Assembly: GCA_028673005.1 (NCBI GenBank) | Contig: CM054118.1 | Span: 86,608,964 to 86,672,963 of the forward strand | Reading direction: 5' to 3' | Source: Tanypteryx hageni | Taxonomy: Eukaryota; Arthropoda; Insecta; Odonata; Petaluridae | DNA length: 64,000 nt | Part shown: in pieces, positions 49,897 to 62,634 of the stretch | Position numbering within the stretch: the first letter of the stretch is position 1 | Layout of the letters: the number at the start of each line of letters is the position of its first letter | The notes under the pieces: model-generated | What the model was told of the DNA's origin: nothing | What the model saw: only the letters and a program-made list of their open reading frames with translations | Database searches by the model: none | Translations under genes and position numbers: made by a program

Positions 49897-50303
49897 AGTG
49901 GCGGATTTAAGGGGGAGGTGGTGGGGCCAATTGCCCCCCCCCCCCCGCTTTGAACAACCCCATTGCTCTTTACTGAATCATACTTAATTCTTTCAGCGCA
50001 AAATTCCTTGTCTCTACACCACATATTAAGTCTGTATAGCAAAGGAAAGAAATATTCTGATATGGGGTAGGGATTTTCAAAATATAAGGTCGTCGGAAAG
50101 GCTCTGCCCCCTTGAATATCATGCCGCCCCATTTGAATTGAAAATGGTTAAAACAAGATACTTGATTGCAAATTTCTTCATTTTATGCAACTATTAATAA
50201 TTTTTATCAATAACATTGTTTTTCCAAAAATTCATGAAAACTTTATTTTTTGACATTCACCTTGCATCCATTGTGGCCCACAGTTTGAGAAACACTGCCC
50301 TAT
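49897..50303. mobile_element. Two hAT-type fragments
   Basis: CAGTGGCGGATTTAAGGGGG at 49897 is a typical hAT terminus, followed by a run of 14 C. Near 50270-50303 the reverse complement CAGTGTTTCTCAAACTGTGG is a terminus of a different hAT family. No matching 8-bp duplication joins them, so I treat them as separate remnants. Confidence 0.45.
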
Positions 50304-50382
50304 TCTGTTGTTTTCAAACTCCCAGTTCATGACTCTACAATCTTCCTCATAGTGCAGCCCCCTCTTCTCTCCAGCTTCCCCT

Positions 50383-50420
<38 letters not shown>

Positions 50421-51776
50421 CAATGTATTCTCCATGTGATGATGTTACAGCACAGCAAAATCATGGTAGTGTGAATTAAAGTTATTCTATATAGTGAAAT
50501 TGTTTTACAGATTTTCTTTATTTTCATATTCATTTCTTAATGAATAGTAATTTTCGTCTCCTCAGTCAAAACAAACTTATTAAAATTATCTTTGAATTCC
50601 ATAAACATGTGGTGATTATAAAGGATGTGTTTCCAAAAAAGTAGTAAATTGAGAGGACAAGATGGAAAATGGAAATAATCCTTTGAAATATAACATTTAT
50701 TTTGAAAAACTTAGAAACTTTTGGAAAAATTGGTTAAGAATCATAGATTTAAATCATTTTTAATTTCTTCCTCATATATTTCAATAAATTTGAGATATTT
50801 GCTTCAATCGTGTGGAAAATTAGATACGAAAGAAATTTTATTTTCAAAACCAATTGCTTAGTTGTGCATTGCATAAAATATTGTTGAAGATAAAATTAGT
50901 CACTTTTGATGGGATGGAAAATAGCCATTTGCAAAAATATGTAAAGTATGTGGAAATCCTCCATTCAAAATTATTGCATCTTTTGTTAAAATTCTTTTTA
51001 TTTGAAAATCATTAGTTGTTTTAAAGAAAGATACTATTGACGAGTACAAAATAATTTTGATTCAAAAGAGAGAAATGATGGCAATAATGTGTATATGTGC
51101 TAAAAACAAGTTTCACTGGAGACATTTATTTCCATGTTATAGAATCCTACATTTACATTGTTACTTTAATTTTTCTTTAGCTGATTATGTACCAGATGAA
51201 AAAATTACTATGTTCCTTTCCATTATCATTAAGCATTAAAAAGAATGCCATGAAAGAATAAATACATACTTTTATTGACTTATATTTAATAGATCATTCA
51301 TGATTATCATAAATGCAGAAAGAATATTATATTGCATGCACTGCATAGCAAAATGTTTTTAGATATTCTTTAAAATAATTTTCAGAACACAATTACCATA
51401 TAATATCAGTAAGAAGCACCAAATGAAGCTGAAAATTAGCAGATTTTTAAGTTTTTGAAACGATGAATATTTGTTTGACCAAAGAATTACAAAATTTTCT
51501 AATAGGTTTTTCGATTGAGGATCCTAATTCGTAAAAGACCTATGCCTTGAGTTACAGCAATAATTATTCAATTGCGCCAATGTCATCAGTATTGGCGTGC
51601 TATTATATACACGCACAAACATAAAGTGCTTTTTCTGGTGGTACGCAGTAGCGACACCGTTATTCAAAAAATAAGGTTATTAAAATATTTAATAACATTT
51701 CAGGATTCTTGGAGAACGATCACATTTTGATCGAAAAAGCGAATATTTGAGGCAAGGGGCGTATAAGACAGCATGT

Positions 51777-52222
51777 CGCAGAGGTCTCAAACTCACATCG
51801 GCGCACGGGCCACATAAAGGCACTTTACCAAAGCCGCATAAACGCACAGGATCCGCATTCTACAGCGTTCCGTATTCCCCGTACATAATTTTCTCCCTTT
51901 CCATTTGGGGCAGAGATCGCACTCACTCTTCGGTGCGCTCTTAAAAATTCGTGGGTTATGTCCTTCAAGCACGCTGGTAGCGTGAACAACATCCTTCTGC
52001 ACCCCAAATGTGCAGGGAGCATAAACGAGAATGAACAACAAACTGCAGATATTTCGAAAGTGCCGATTTAATGCAATAATTAAATTTCTTAGATTATTTA
52101 CGAAGATTTATTTGAAATATTTCATGAGAAATATACTTCAGTTTGGGCTGTATCGGAGAATAAAGTAAATTATTGTGCGGGCAGCATAAATGCACCACGC
52201 GAACCGCGAGTTTGAGACCCGT
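51777..52222. mobile_element. hAT-type MITE, degraded
   Basis: CAGAGGTCTCAAACTCACAT at the left and CACGGGTCTCAAACTCGCGG (reverse complement of the right end) form inverted repeats about 445 bp apart. The flanking octamers do not match well. The open frames inside are not genes. Confidence 0.5.
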
Positions 52223-53849
52223 GGCACAGAGAAAGGGTGGCTAACCAGAGGCAGGGAAGGATCCACAATTTACGAATTTACATTGCCGTGAAGCCGCTGT
52301 AAAATGCAATGATTATATGTATGTGAGAGCGAAGTTAAAGATTGCGTGGTGGATTTGTATCCAAAGTGCAACGAAAAAGCATATCGCTTATACTCGTATT
52401 AAGCGCTCGATACTACCCAAAAACATCTGCGCAATTACGTGGTGTGGTTTATGCTGCTCTGCTCCGTTCCATATGTGCGAAAAATTTCCAGGGGAGTGTG
52501 AAGGCGGAATGTTCTACTTTTAATTTTATGCGTGGATGTTTTTTAGAATCAACATTAATTTTTGTGCAAATAAAATTTATATTTATTATATTACGAAATT
52601 GATATGCATAAAGATTAGGAACCGCAGGTTTAAGCAGCTAAATTTTTCCTGTATCGAGTAAACGTACATATGTAAAAACGAAGAAATTTTTAAATTGATT
52701 TGTTGCTGCAAGGATTCCGACAAATGATATTACGTTACGGGAGAAAGAATCGGCATTAGCATACAAGTGAAGAATCAGACCGGTCCATATAGGAGGATGG
52801 ACATTTAAAGCCAGAGACGTAAGTTACCAGTACTTATGAAAAAATAAGTAAATGCACTCTAAATTAGAGATTTAATAACTTAATATGTATTGGCATTATC
52901 ACGAGTTTTTTTAATTTTCTTATTAAGGCGATGGTTTGGGAAAATGCCATGGCTTCTGGAAAAGTTCAATGGAATATTTTATGATCCACGAGCCAATATT
53001 CCTTTTTAATGATTGTCTTTATTGGATTCGTTCTAATTTGTTAATAGATTAATTTTCTCATAAAAACTAATCCAACTATTCCTTCTGATATTCGGAAATT
53101 TTGTATTTTTAAATTGAAGGAGAGACTTGAATATTAATGCATAGTATACAATTTCGCAGCCCTTTTACCAATCGCATTGGTGTTATTTTCTGTTTTCTAC
53201 GAACATTTCATCCTTGAAAGTAACACAATAGGACCAAAACAGAAAGCTTTGAGATGGAACTTCTTCCGAAATAGAGTCGAGTATGACCATCATCGTACTT
53301 TCTGTATGTTATTACTAAAGTTAGCCTTTCAATTCCATCCAAACGGCGGTTACGAATAATATACCTACTGCACAGGCGTCGACATTTATGAGCGGACAAC
53401 CATCGTGTACGTCATGATTTCGTGCCTTGACACATATTCCGGAGCAAAAATTATCTGCTGTGCTTCGCTCCCAATTTATTTTAATAAAAGAGTTTACTAT
53501 TTGTTTTAAAACTAACCTTAATCATTACATGGATAATTTGTAAAGGAAATATAAAATTTTCTATAGACATTCAAAAAGAAGAACTATTGATCTCGTCTTA
53601 TGGATGGTATCCAACCGATATCAGTGAAAGGATTGGAAACAATCAGATGCGCATTTCGACAGCAAAGCAACCGAGTTTTCTAGAATTTGTGATGTGTGTC
53701 CAATGTGCATATTTAGTTCTTTCCCAAAAATATTTTGATGGTTTATGGTGGTTGTGTGAACTATTGATTCTTCGGGAAAGCTAAAACTAAAACCATAGGT
53801 ATTAGCGGAATGCTAAAAAAGGAAATTTTTGCTTTTCACATAGCGATAG

Positions 53850-53930
53850 AGAGAGGAGGAGCGAGAGGGGGGGGGGGAAGAAGGGGAAAGGGAGAGAGGG
53901 GGGGGGGGGAGAGAAAGAGAAGACGCTCAA
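53850..53930 (+). repeat. G-rich purine tract with G-quadruplex potential
   Basis: Runs of ten or more G, GGGG, GGG and again ten or more G are separated by short A/G spacers. This satisfies the four-G-run quadruplex pattern on the plus strand. Confidence 0.7.
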
Positions 53931-54349
53931 AAAAGGGAGTTCGAAAGTTTGAGGATGGCTCATTTGGAAAATTGTATACTTTTGTGACAATGCAATGGGA
54001 TCGACGGCGTAAATAATTGAGTGTATCACGAAGGAACTGGCGTCGTGCTATGTCGTGTGATGGATTATTCATTTCATTATGGGGAAAATTGCGTCAAATC
54101 CTTCATTTTTTATCCAGTTAAATTCAGAAATTGTAGCCAGCTCGCAAATTATAAAGTTTTTCGAATTAAATAACGTGAGACAAAATTCCAGTCGTGCTTT
54201 CCATGTATTTAAGAAATTCGTCGAATTTTCGAAGGGGCTAAAACGATCAAAACAGATTAAAAAGTCTTACGAGAAGTTCACGTACATAATCGCATCAACT
54301 TGCTCCCGTCACCAATAATAAACACAGCGCTCATCACAAAACGAAGAAA

Positions 54350-55340
54350 TTCATCATCTTCGAAGCGATCGATGGATCGCCTCAATGTTTGGAGCGATCG
54401 CCAGGCCATCGCCGTCATTCGCAAAGCGCCTTCCGTCTCTCGCGGCGGACGGCAATCCGCGCCTGGGTTAAACATCGCTCTATAAATACCGGGAAACTCG
54501 GGATAACGACGCGAATTCCCTCCGACGATAATGGGCCCGCAGAGGCCAATCTTTTTCGAACGCAGGAAAAAATGCCGCGTTCAACATTACGCGTTTCGTA
54601 ACTTGTGACGCTGGGAATTCGACACTGGCGCCCTCCTTGGGTCGACCTCTTCCGAACGTGGTTTTTTTCCCTCGACGCCGAGGGTTTCGCGGCACCGCCC
54701 TCGCCAAAGGTGAACAAAATAGGCGGTCGGGAGGACACTCTCCCCCTCCTCCCATCTCCCTCTCCGTCGCCAAGCGCTGCCTCAAAGTGTCGTCGCTCCC
54801 CCTCCGGATGGCCTCCCTTCCCTCTCTCTCCGACGATAAAAGAGCAGGAGTCATTTCGAGAGCGGGAGCCGTACCCACGCGCGCGCCTTCCAAAATACCG
54901 CGAGGAATTCGGGATGGCGTGGGTGGCGAGGCGTCAGCAGCGTCGGCCGTTCGTCAGCTGTCGCCCGTATCGCTGCTCGAAAAGCAGCGTCCTGCGATAG
55001 TCTGGCTCGTACACGTCCGGAATGAGGTGACCGGCGTCTCCGGTCGGAATGACCACCATGTCCACGGAGGAGCGTCCGAAGAGCCTCCGCTCGTAGGCGA
55101 TGAGCTGTCGGAAGAAGCCGGTGTTGGGCCGGACGGAGGGCCTCTTGGAGCGGAGGTGCACGAACGCCTTGCGAAGGGTCATGCGTTCGTACTTCATGAG
55201 ATAGGCGAGGCAGAGGGCGGCAGAGCGGGACACTCCCGCCACGCAGTGCACCTGAAGCGAGAGAAAGGGCGTCAGAGGGCGGCGATCGAGGAGCGTTCCG
55301 CCGAGAAAGGAGGGTGGGAAACACATGCGAGGGAATCGAA
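54350..55340. other. GC- and CpG-rich island
   Basis: CG dinucleotides are dense here (for example GCGATCGATGG, CGCGGCACCGCC, GCGCGCGCC) in contrast to the surrounding AT-rich sequence. It contains the DUSP exon on the minus strand. Long open frames on the other strands are a by-product of low stop frequency. Confidence 0.7.
54934..55251 (-). CDS. DUSP14: DUSP14-like dual-specificity phosphatase, last coding exon
   Basis: Dual-specificity phosphatases remove phosphate from Tyr and Ser/Thr residues, often on MAP-kinase pathways. The acceptor (CTTTCTCTCGCTTCAG) directly precedes VHCVAGVSRSAALCLAYLMK. HCVAGVSR is the HCx5R phosphate-binding loop with catalytic Cys and Arg. Then come RSKRPSVRPNTGFFRQLIAY and YERRLFG, which place it with DUSP14/18/21/28 rather than MKP-type enzymes. 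It ends at a TGA (54934-54936) after 105 codons with a short basic tail. The N-terminal half, with the general-acid Asp, must be in upstream exons that I could not find between 55.3 and 64 kb. Assignment to the DUSP14 branch is by pattern. Confidence 0.85.
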   Translation of the reverse strand: MHCVAGVSRSAALCLAYLMKYERMTLRKAFVHLRSKRPSVRPNTGFFRQLIAYERRLFGRSSVDMVVIPTGDAGHLIPDVYEPDYRRTLLFEQRYGRQLTNGRRC

Positions 55341-58300
55341 TGCGATTCTTACGATCTTTTAATTTTGATCGGCACTGCTTCGGAGCAGTTATGCGCATTA
55401 TATTTCGATCGAACTGGCCACTTCGGCGCAATTACTATTTAAAATTCACTTAAATAGATTTTCGCGTCGAATAAAATAAGATAATTTTTCATAGAAATAT
55501 ATTTCGGTAAAATATATACATAGGAAAGGTAATACCTTTCTTCCCAAACATTTTGAAACTGGCCAGCTATTCATTGCACAACCTCTTATTGTTAGTTGCC
55601 CATTGCGCGTAGGCAAGAAGGAATCAGCAGGTCGTAAAAAAATCAGTATGAGCACAACCACAAAAGTATATATCGGGATATTGAGTACAAAATAAATACG
55701 AGTACAACAAGCAGAGCAGCGACGAGGGCTAGGCGTGCGAGGCACCCCTAGGTCGCAGCATGGTTAGGGGAGCGACAAATGACAATTTGAACTTTTAATT
55801 TTAATGTTTTATATTATAAATTTTATTTTACTTTTACATTATAAATAAACTACCTCTCTGGCAGGCAGAGTTGTGTACTGTATACTTTCATTAGGAGGGG
55901 GCGTAACTTTCAAACCTCGCCTAGGAAGCAAAAATACCTCGTCCCGGTTCTGACAACAAGTACTTGTATCGCAACCCCTCGTTAACTCTTCACGACTCAT
56001 AATGCACCATTGCTACAGGTTGAGCGCACACGGATTTGGTCCAGCCCAAGATGAGTAATCAGCCCTTTTTATTCCAATTTGGATTCTCTTGAGACGTGCC
56101 AAATTGATGCCAGATGGAATGTAGATGGTCTGCCACATGGCTATCGTTATTCGAGCTTTGACATGTCTGCACGTTCCATATTTGTGTTTTGCATATATAT
56201 TTATGTTATATCGTTCGACGCATAAAATTGTGTCTGGTGATATCGTCCTCGCTGCTCATATGATCAAACTAAAACATTGAAGCTTTATTTTTATATTCTA
56301 TGGCAAGAACGAAACTCATTCTCATGTTGGTTAAAATCCTTATGAATTAAAAAATAACTGATTGGCATAATTTACGAATGGATAAATGCAAAATCGTCTG
56401 CCCATCTTCTTACGATTTCTTCTTTGACGAAGAGCATATAAAAATAAATTCATTTCCAGTCATATAGCTTATTCATTCAGTGTACGCCTTAAATCTAAAA
56501 TAAAATTGAAAAAACCTGCCTTCACAAAACCCACGACAAGGTTGGGCAAAGCAGATCCGTATTTAAGCAACAAAGCAGCCATTATCCGTGGAAATTCACT
56601 GGTGATAGATTATAATGCGCACCTGGTTTTCCTAACAATTGAGAGGCATATTGAGTAAATATTAGTCATTATTTTAATGTTTAACATAAAGTCACTGCAT
56701 TACTGTAACCGAATGTCCGCATGGATCTCAAAACCATATTGTACGACGGTAAAATAGGCGATATATGGCGCGACACGGGTAACGGCGGCTTAAGTATTGT
56801 TAAAGCTTAAATACTGTTTTAATGACCGTAAATATTTTTTTTAACCTATCGCACAATTCCTTAGCATTAAACCATTAACTATTCCGCACCGCTATGGTAC
56901 TCCATAGCAACTATCTCTCTCTCTCTCCATCTTCTACTTATTTACAGTAGAATCAAGGTAAAGAGAGGGCCGCAGTTTTTGAACTAAAGAGCCGCAGGTT
57001 TGACACCCTTCCCCTACCGCATAGCATTCGAATTCTCTTCTTTAAACTGCACGTTTACTTCTACTACTACTAAAACTAGTAGGCACATATTCGACGTATT
57101 AGCCGACTGAAAATAAATCATAGCCAAAGGAAATCGGTGTGGACTGTACTCTTTATATGGAATGAAATGGAAAAACCAAGCCAAATCCATGAGAGTCCTC
57201 ACTCAGCAGTTTAATAATATCGGGGATAATGTTTTACAAATAAGTGTCAAATTCGTTTAGAGATAAAAATTATTCCGATCGAAGAAAGAGCTTATTATTT
57301 TCCCGGAATCTTAATGTATAAACGTTTTCGTTGGAAAAGAACTTTGCGTCTGAATAGAGCGTTAGATGTGATTTTTTTTAATCCAAAAAAGTTTAATATT
57401 CGTGAATGCAAAATATGATTCGGTTATGTTTCCAGTTTATATTATTTAAATTTGTTGAGGATGGTTACCGTTTAGCCAAATCTTAAACTTCTTTATCGTA
57501 GAACGAATATGCAAACTGTAAAAATAAACAACACGTTCCAGTAAATTTTGCATCTTTACTGATCATCCGAAACACCCATCGTAACGGTTTTCAATGGATT
57601 ACACGTAATGAAACGATAATGGCTAATTTATTGTTGGTCTGTTTTATCGAGTACCTAATCTGTTTAATTACATCCAATATGCCAGCGGTTTCCAAACTTT
57701 ATACATCTGCCACCCCCTCTTAAGGCATCCGATCTTATCACGATCCTCCATCCATAACCCAATAGATTTAAGATGCGAAAGAAATACTTAAAGAAAAACT
57801 GATTTAAAAAAATATTGACACTGCAATGCAATCATGCAATTAAAATTAAACTAAACATTTTAATATGGAAACAAATGCATGTACACTTCGCGACACCAAA
57901 ATCGTTGGCTGCCGTCAGTTTGGAAACCATTGCCATACACCATATTTTTCCGATATATTTTGCCCATAACCTCCCCTGCTACTCTAAACTTTATTTATGG
58001 GTATATGTTTCTTCTTGTGATTATCTTTGTAGTTCGTTTGAAAGTGCAGTTGTTTCTATATAAGAGTTTACGACTTCAAATAAATAGACTGATACAAGAG
58101 AGATTATTTATTCAAACTAAATAATCAAAAATACAAGCGCATCTCTCGAGGATAGCAAATCCAATATTTGTGATTGACCTTTACCCGTTCTATGAATAAA
58201 CAGCACTCTTGGCGCATTTTCACTTCTATAGCCGATGTATATAGTTTAAACAATTTGAGCTCTCTTCATCTCATTCAAACAAGAACAAGGTAAATTCATT

Positions 58301-59196
58301 CGTTAAAGGCATCAATTATCAGATCAAACATCGCGTCTTCCGAATAGCATGGCGAATAAACTAACAATAAGTCGCAACTCTGAGGAAGAATTTTTCTGCG
58401 GCCGATGAGGGCCCAAAAATATAATCAATGATTTTTGGCGTTTTACTCTCATATAATAATTATTTTGAAAATTTTTATCCATATATACTATTTTATTTGC
58501 AAGTATGTAATTTAGAAATGTATTTATTTAGATACAATATATTAACATGCTTAGAGGCTATTCTGATTTTCGATTCCGATTCAGGTTGCATAAACGCTGT
58601 CAACGGTTTTGATACTACAAGGGAATTTTTGTAAATTAAAAAGAAACGATGAAATGAAAACACAGTTTGGCTCCTGTAACTGCCTCGGTAATTGTCCTCA
58701 AAGAACATTTGGCAGAGTTGTTAGAAAACATGGTTCTGGTGCGCAACTCACCGCTTCTGTTTTACGAGCTTTTGACTGGACCACATCCAAACTTTCGAGC
58801 GAGATGTTAGCACAGCAGATTCTCGAAGCAAAAAAGCTTTACTCGCGCTGTTTACAGATTGCATTCAAGAAATGTGTACGTAAACCACGATTCAAAGTCA
58901 ATCGAAAACGCGTAAAGTTGTGTACATATAACTGATAAAGGCAATACTGTTTTTAAAACAAAAGAACTTCATTTAAACGCAGTTTTCATAGAAAAATGCG
59001 AATGAATATCAGTTTCGCAAATCTTCTCAAATTAAACTTCATTCTTTTGGCGCCTTACCTTAGCGACAAACAATAAAAATGTCGAAATTTGGCAGTGTGA
59101 GAGAGAAAAATAGAAAGCTTATTGCATCACAATTTACGACATACTAGACTAGGTCATCACGTTGATATGTGTTTATTTTTGGGCGTGTCTGAATAT

Positions 59197-59227
<31 letters not shown>

Positions 59228-59990
59228 TTGTTTATTTATTTATTCATGTATTTATAGAGAGAGAGAGAAAGGGATAAATGTGAACATGTAATGAGCTTTC
59301 ATTAACGGAAACATTTCTTCAAATAAGTAATGACTAAGATATTAATAGGACGAGGAAAAAACAAAAACACATGATTCGTCTTTGAATTTATTTAATCTGA
59401 TTAACGCATGAAGGAATTAGGCCGAGGGACATTTAAATACAGGAGAGTGAAAGAGAGAGAAAGGCAGCTTCAAGAATTTTTTATCCAGCCCGTCATTGAA
59501 TTCTAGTGGTTCTTTTTAGCGATTTTCATCTCAGAAGCAAGCAGATTCTGAATTGAAAAAAATAAGCTTGCTTCACTCGTATGTCTGTTCCGTTAAGCTG
59601 CAGCAATTATACGTCTGGCTAGCAGAGCACGTTTACAACGTGACACGTATTTCTAGCAGAATTATTTTCGCCGCGGCAAAAGGCGGTGGAAACTTATCTA
59701 TTCCCCAGAAAATTCTGAGCGATGAAAACGAATAGTAATCTGAGAGACAAATAGCAAAGGAGGAATTTTTGAGAAATACCAAAAAATGGGAGAGCAGATA
59801 GGCAAAACGACTCCAATATAAAGTTTTATTTCGTGGCAAACCGCGCTGAGAGAGCACTGCATGAATGATTCGAGTGTAAGCGGCAAGGGCACAGTCGAGT
59901 GCTCCAGATGAATTTGAAAAATGCCCGACACAAAGGTGGGATCAAATTCTTTTATCAAGTACAGTTTATTTCTAGAACAGATAGGATAGG
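55252..59990. other. Region upstream of the DUSP exon: no gene recognised
   Basis: Either DUSP intron or intergenic. There are remnants of hAT-type ends at 55715-55775 (CTAGGCGTGCGAGGCACCCC), 56985-57015 and 57682-57720 (CAGCGGTTTCCAAACTTT). An (AC)n(AT)n microsatellite lies at 59198-59228. An open frame at 58609-58935 (108 codons) resembles nothing I know. Confidence 0.5.
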
Positions 59991-60107
59991 TTATTCTTGG
60001 CGTGGGCAGAGCTGAATGCCAGGGTCCCTCCTAGCTGCATCGATGTCAGCCTTCGCAAAAGAGACATTGATCACGACGAATTTATTACTGGCGTTGCGTG
60101 ACTTGGT
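59991..60107 (-). CDS. Unidentified terminal coding exon
   Basis: A strong acceptor (CCTTTTCTTGTCCAG) is followed by 38 codons beginning TKSRNASNKFVVINVSFAKA, then DIDAARRDPGIQLCPRQE and a TAA (59991-59993). The amphipathic, non-repetitive composition and balanced codon use look like real protein. I do not recognise the family. It lies upstream of the DUSP exon on the same strand, but its stop means it cannot be internal to that protein. Confidence 0.4.
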   Translation of the reverse strand, partial: TKSRNASNKFVVINVSFAKADIDAARRDPGIQLCPRQE

Positions 60108-60699
60108 CTGGACAAGAAAAGGACCCGATTGGTAAATTACGGTAACAATACGCAAAAGAAGCCAATCAACTATCTAGAAAAACGAATTTCTTGTTATTGG
60201 CTCTCTGTAATAATTTCAACGGCTGAACCAAGATAGCAGGAAAAATTAATCCGGTATTTTTTGAAATCGTATATATTACTTTAATTTCTGTAAAAGATGA
60301 TGGATTGTGGTATAGTTTATTAATAAAACATGAATTACAATTCTATTGATTTGAAGCAATTCTCATACGATACCTACTAATGCTAAAGCAACTCTCGTAT
60401 TTTCCTCACTTGCGCTAGCTCATAAAGAAGATAACGATTTTCTTTGGTTGCGAAATGCTTCCCGCGTTAACCTGCGATGAATTGCGCAAAACGTATTGCT
60501 CGCGATAAAAGCTGGTACTTTATATAAAATTAACCAACGGATATTATCGCTTCGTGGCATCTCTTTCCGAAAATATACATTTTTATAGCTTTTATCACCT
60601 GGAACGAAATTGGACATTTTATCATCGAAGGAATAAAACATATCTAATGTGACATCAACAGTTTCCATTGCGTTCAAACGTTTCTTAATCGGGAAACAA

Positions 60700-61700
60700 T
60701 ACCCACTCCCTCGAGATGCAAACGAATGACGAAAGGGGCATTCCGTTGCCGTTTCGGCATAAACGGCCGATGGCTAATAGCCGTTCCAAGACAAGAATGC
60801 GCGCTGACCCACGCACGGCAGCTCCTTCGACTGTGATGTGATGTGTCGCCCTATGTCAGTTGTAACGCCGTTTGCGACTCTCAGCGAAATTTTCATTCTT
60901 TAGATGTCTCCAAGCACTGCGCGTGAAAAGAGGGAATTTCACTCGGCCACGACTCACCTGTCCTCGCGATTCTAATCGCCACCGCGAGTCTCTCAGACGC
61001 TCTTCCATCTGCCACAGTTAAAAGATTCAGCGCCTAGGGCCGAGTTTAAGTAAGCGACATTAAAAATAAAAGTTTTGTGGGATATTATTTTTCCTCCGTT
61101 GCAATTAAGAAATATTTCTTTCTAGTTACAACAGTTGTGATATTTGGGCATGAACTAAATACTTTTCGAACGAAAAGATATTTATTCGCATGGCAGCGGA
61201 TGGCGTGGCGCGTCTTTTGCGAGCGGCGCCGATGGCAAACGCCACCTTCGCCACGCCCTCGTTACGCCCTTGCTATCTGCAGTAACGCCACTCGGAAACT
61301 GACCAATTATAATTTCCCCTCAATATCGTAAAATACATCACAGATTCAGTTCGCACAGCTGCAAGCGAAAATCCATCGATAAAAGCGCTTTACCGTCGAC
61401 GACGCTCGCGAAGTCCTCTCATATCGGTCACGATGAAGTTCCAAAGAGGCGTTAATGGAAGCACGAGCTCGAGCTATCGCGGAATATAAAGCGTCACGGA
61501 AAATAAAAACGATTTATGAGAAACGTGAACCATTCACGCAGAGATTAAGGGCTAAACAGTTGTTGCATGGGAAATGAGGAGACACGTGACGCCGATGTAC
61601 CTCGTTCGATCCCCACCTCCCCCATTACGACAACCCGATCCGAACACGCAGAATCGAGACGCGCGCGATTATTTTAATTTCTCTCTTCGTTTTGACTTTG
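60700..61700. other. Second CpG-rich island, possible promoter of a minus-strand gene
   Basis: CG dinucleotides are enriched (CCGATGGCTAATAGCCG, GCGAGCGGCGCCG, GACGCGCGCG). It contains a consensus donor on the minus strand at 60952-60957. This could be the 5' end of the DUSP gene or of the unidentified gene at 60 kb. Confidence 0.4.
60958..61008 (-). CDS. Possible first coding exon (17 codons), partner of 59991-60107
   Basis: On the minus strand an ATG at 61006-61008 starts MEERLRDSRWRLESRGQ, ending exactly at GACAG/GTGAGT. Its phase (0) matches the 59991-60107 exon. Joined they would give a 55-residue basic protein. It may equally be 5' UTR; this is inference from splice sites only. Confidence 0.2.
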
Positions 61701-62159
61701 AACGAAACCTGTTTCTGATTTTATGAGATCTCAGATACTCGGACAAAGCAAACAAATACGATGACTTCGTGACAGCTAGATAACTACCAACTCAATGGTT
61801 AAGAGCACATAAAACAAGTTCCACTGTTGAAACTGCAAGTCAACAAAGCAAAATACGTGATTCTAACACGAGCGACTTTTAATTCCAGGCTTTTATAAAT
61901 GGTTTTGAATTCTACGCTTCGATGAAAAAGCGGAAAAAATTAGAAATCGACCGTTCGAATGAATGGAATATAGCTAATTGCATCAATTTTCTTTTCCTAT
62001 CAAAGAAAAATATGTAGATGAACCCATTCGAATAAATATAATAATCAATGTTGAATTGACAGTCAAAATAATATATTAAATATTATATATTTAAAAATTA
62101 TTAATGTAAGCGGTGTATTTTTCCGCCAAAAATGAACGAAGTATTAAATTAAAATGAAG

Positions 62160-62270
62160 ACGCTTACTTCCCTCTCCCCCTCCTCTCGCATTCTCCCGTT
62201 CTCCCTCCTGTTCTCTCTCCCCTTTTTCCTTTCCCTTCTCCCTCTCCTTCTCACTCTTCCTTCAGAAATG
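62160..62270. repeat. Pyrimidine-rich tract
   Basis: CCCTCTCCCCCTCCTCTCGC and similar CT-rich units over about 110 bp. Simple sequence. Confidence 0.65.
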
Positions 62271-62634
62271 TAGCTATTTCCTCCGGCGTGATATAAATAA
62301 ATAAATATATATATAAGTCTACATACAATACAACATTAGAAGAAAAAACAAAACACGAATGAAAAATATGAATAAAAGCAAATATATTGTAAATTTGCGC
62401 TAGACACGAATAAATTCGTCTCTAGTAAAATTTTACAGTATTTGTTTTTATTCATATTATGGAATCATTCCACAAAGTCGAGCCTTCCCAAATGGAATTT
62501 GTTGCTAATGGAAAACACACGCACAACATAAGAACCGTCAAAATCTCGCGTCCATGTTTTGCTTTTAAGTGACGTTAAAATGCCAATTATTCGTATATTA
62601 CACTCATCCCCGTGTTAATAACACGAAGAAAATA

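Larger units (their letters stand above)
49280..54933. other. Intergenic region TMEM242 to DUSP
   Basis: AT-rich, with hAT-derived fragments (49897-50303 and 51777-52222), an (AT)n run near 50388-50415 and a purine/G tract at 53850-53930. 50420-51770 and 52230-53840 show nothing I recognise. GC content rises sharply after about 54350. Confidence 0.6.

Noticed and set aside
49897..50303. Single complete hAT MITE
   Set aside because: The two termini belong to different hAT families and the flanking octamers do not match, so they are listed as two remnants.
54605..55362. Long plus-strand open frames over the DUSP exon (131 and 241 codons) and a 157-codon minus-strand frame
   Set aside because: They overlap a recognisable DUSP coding exon in other frames within GC-rich DNA, where stop codons are rare; the compositions (Arg/Gly/Ala-rich) resemble no protein family.
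58609..58935. 108-codon plus-strand open frame with a Cys-rich start and a basic end
   Set aside because: No splice context, promoter or recognised family; length is within chance expectation for this region. Left as unknown rather than annotated as a gene.
60420..60677. 85-codon minus-strand open frame
   Set aside because: No family resemblance and no supporting splice sites; probably chance.
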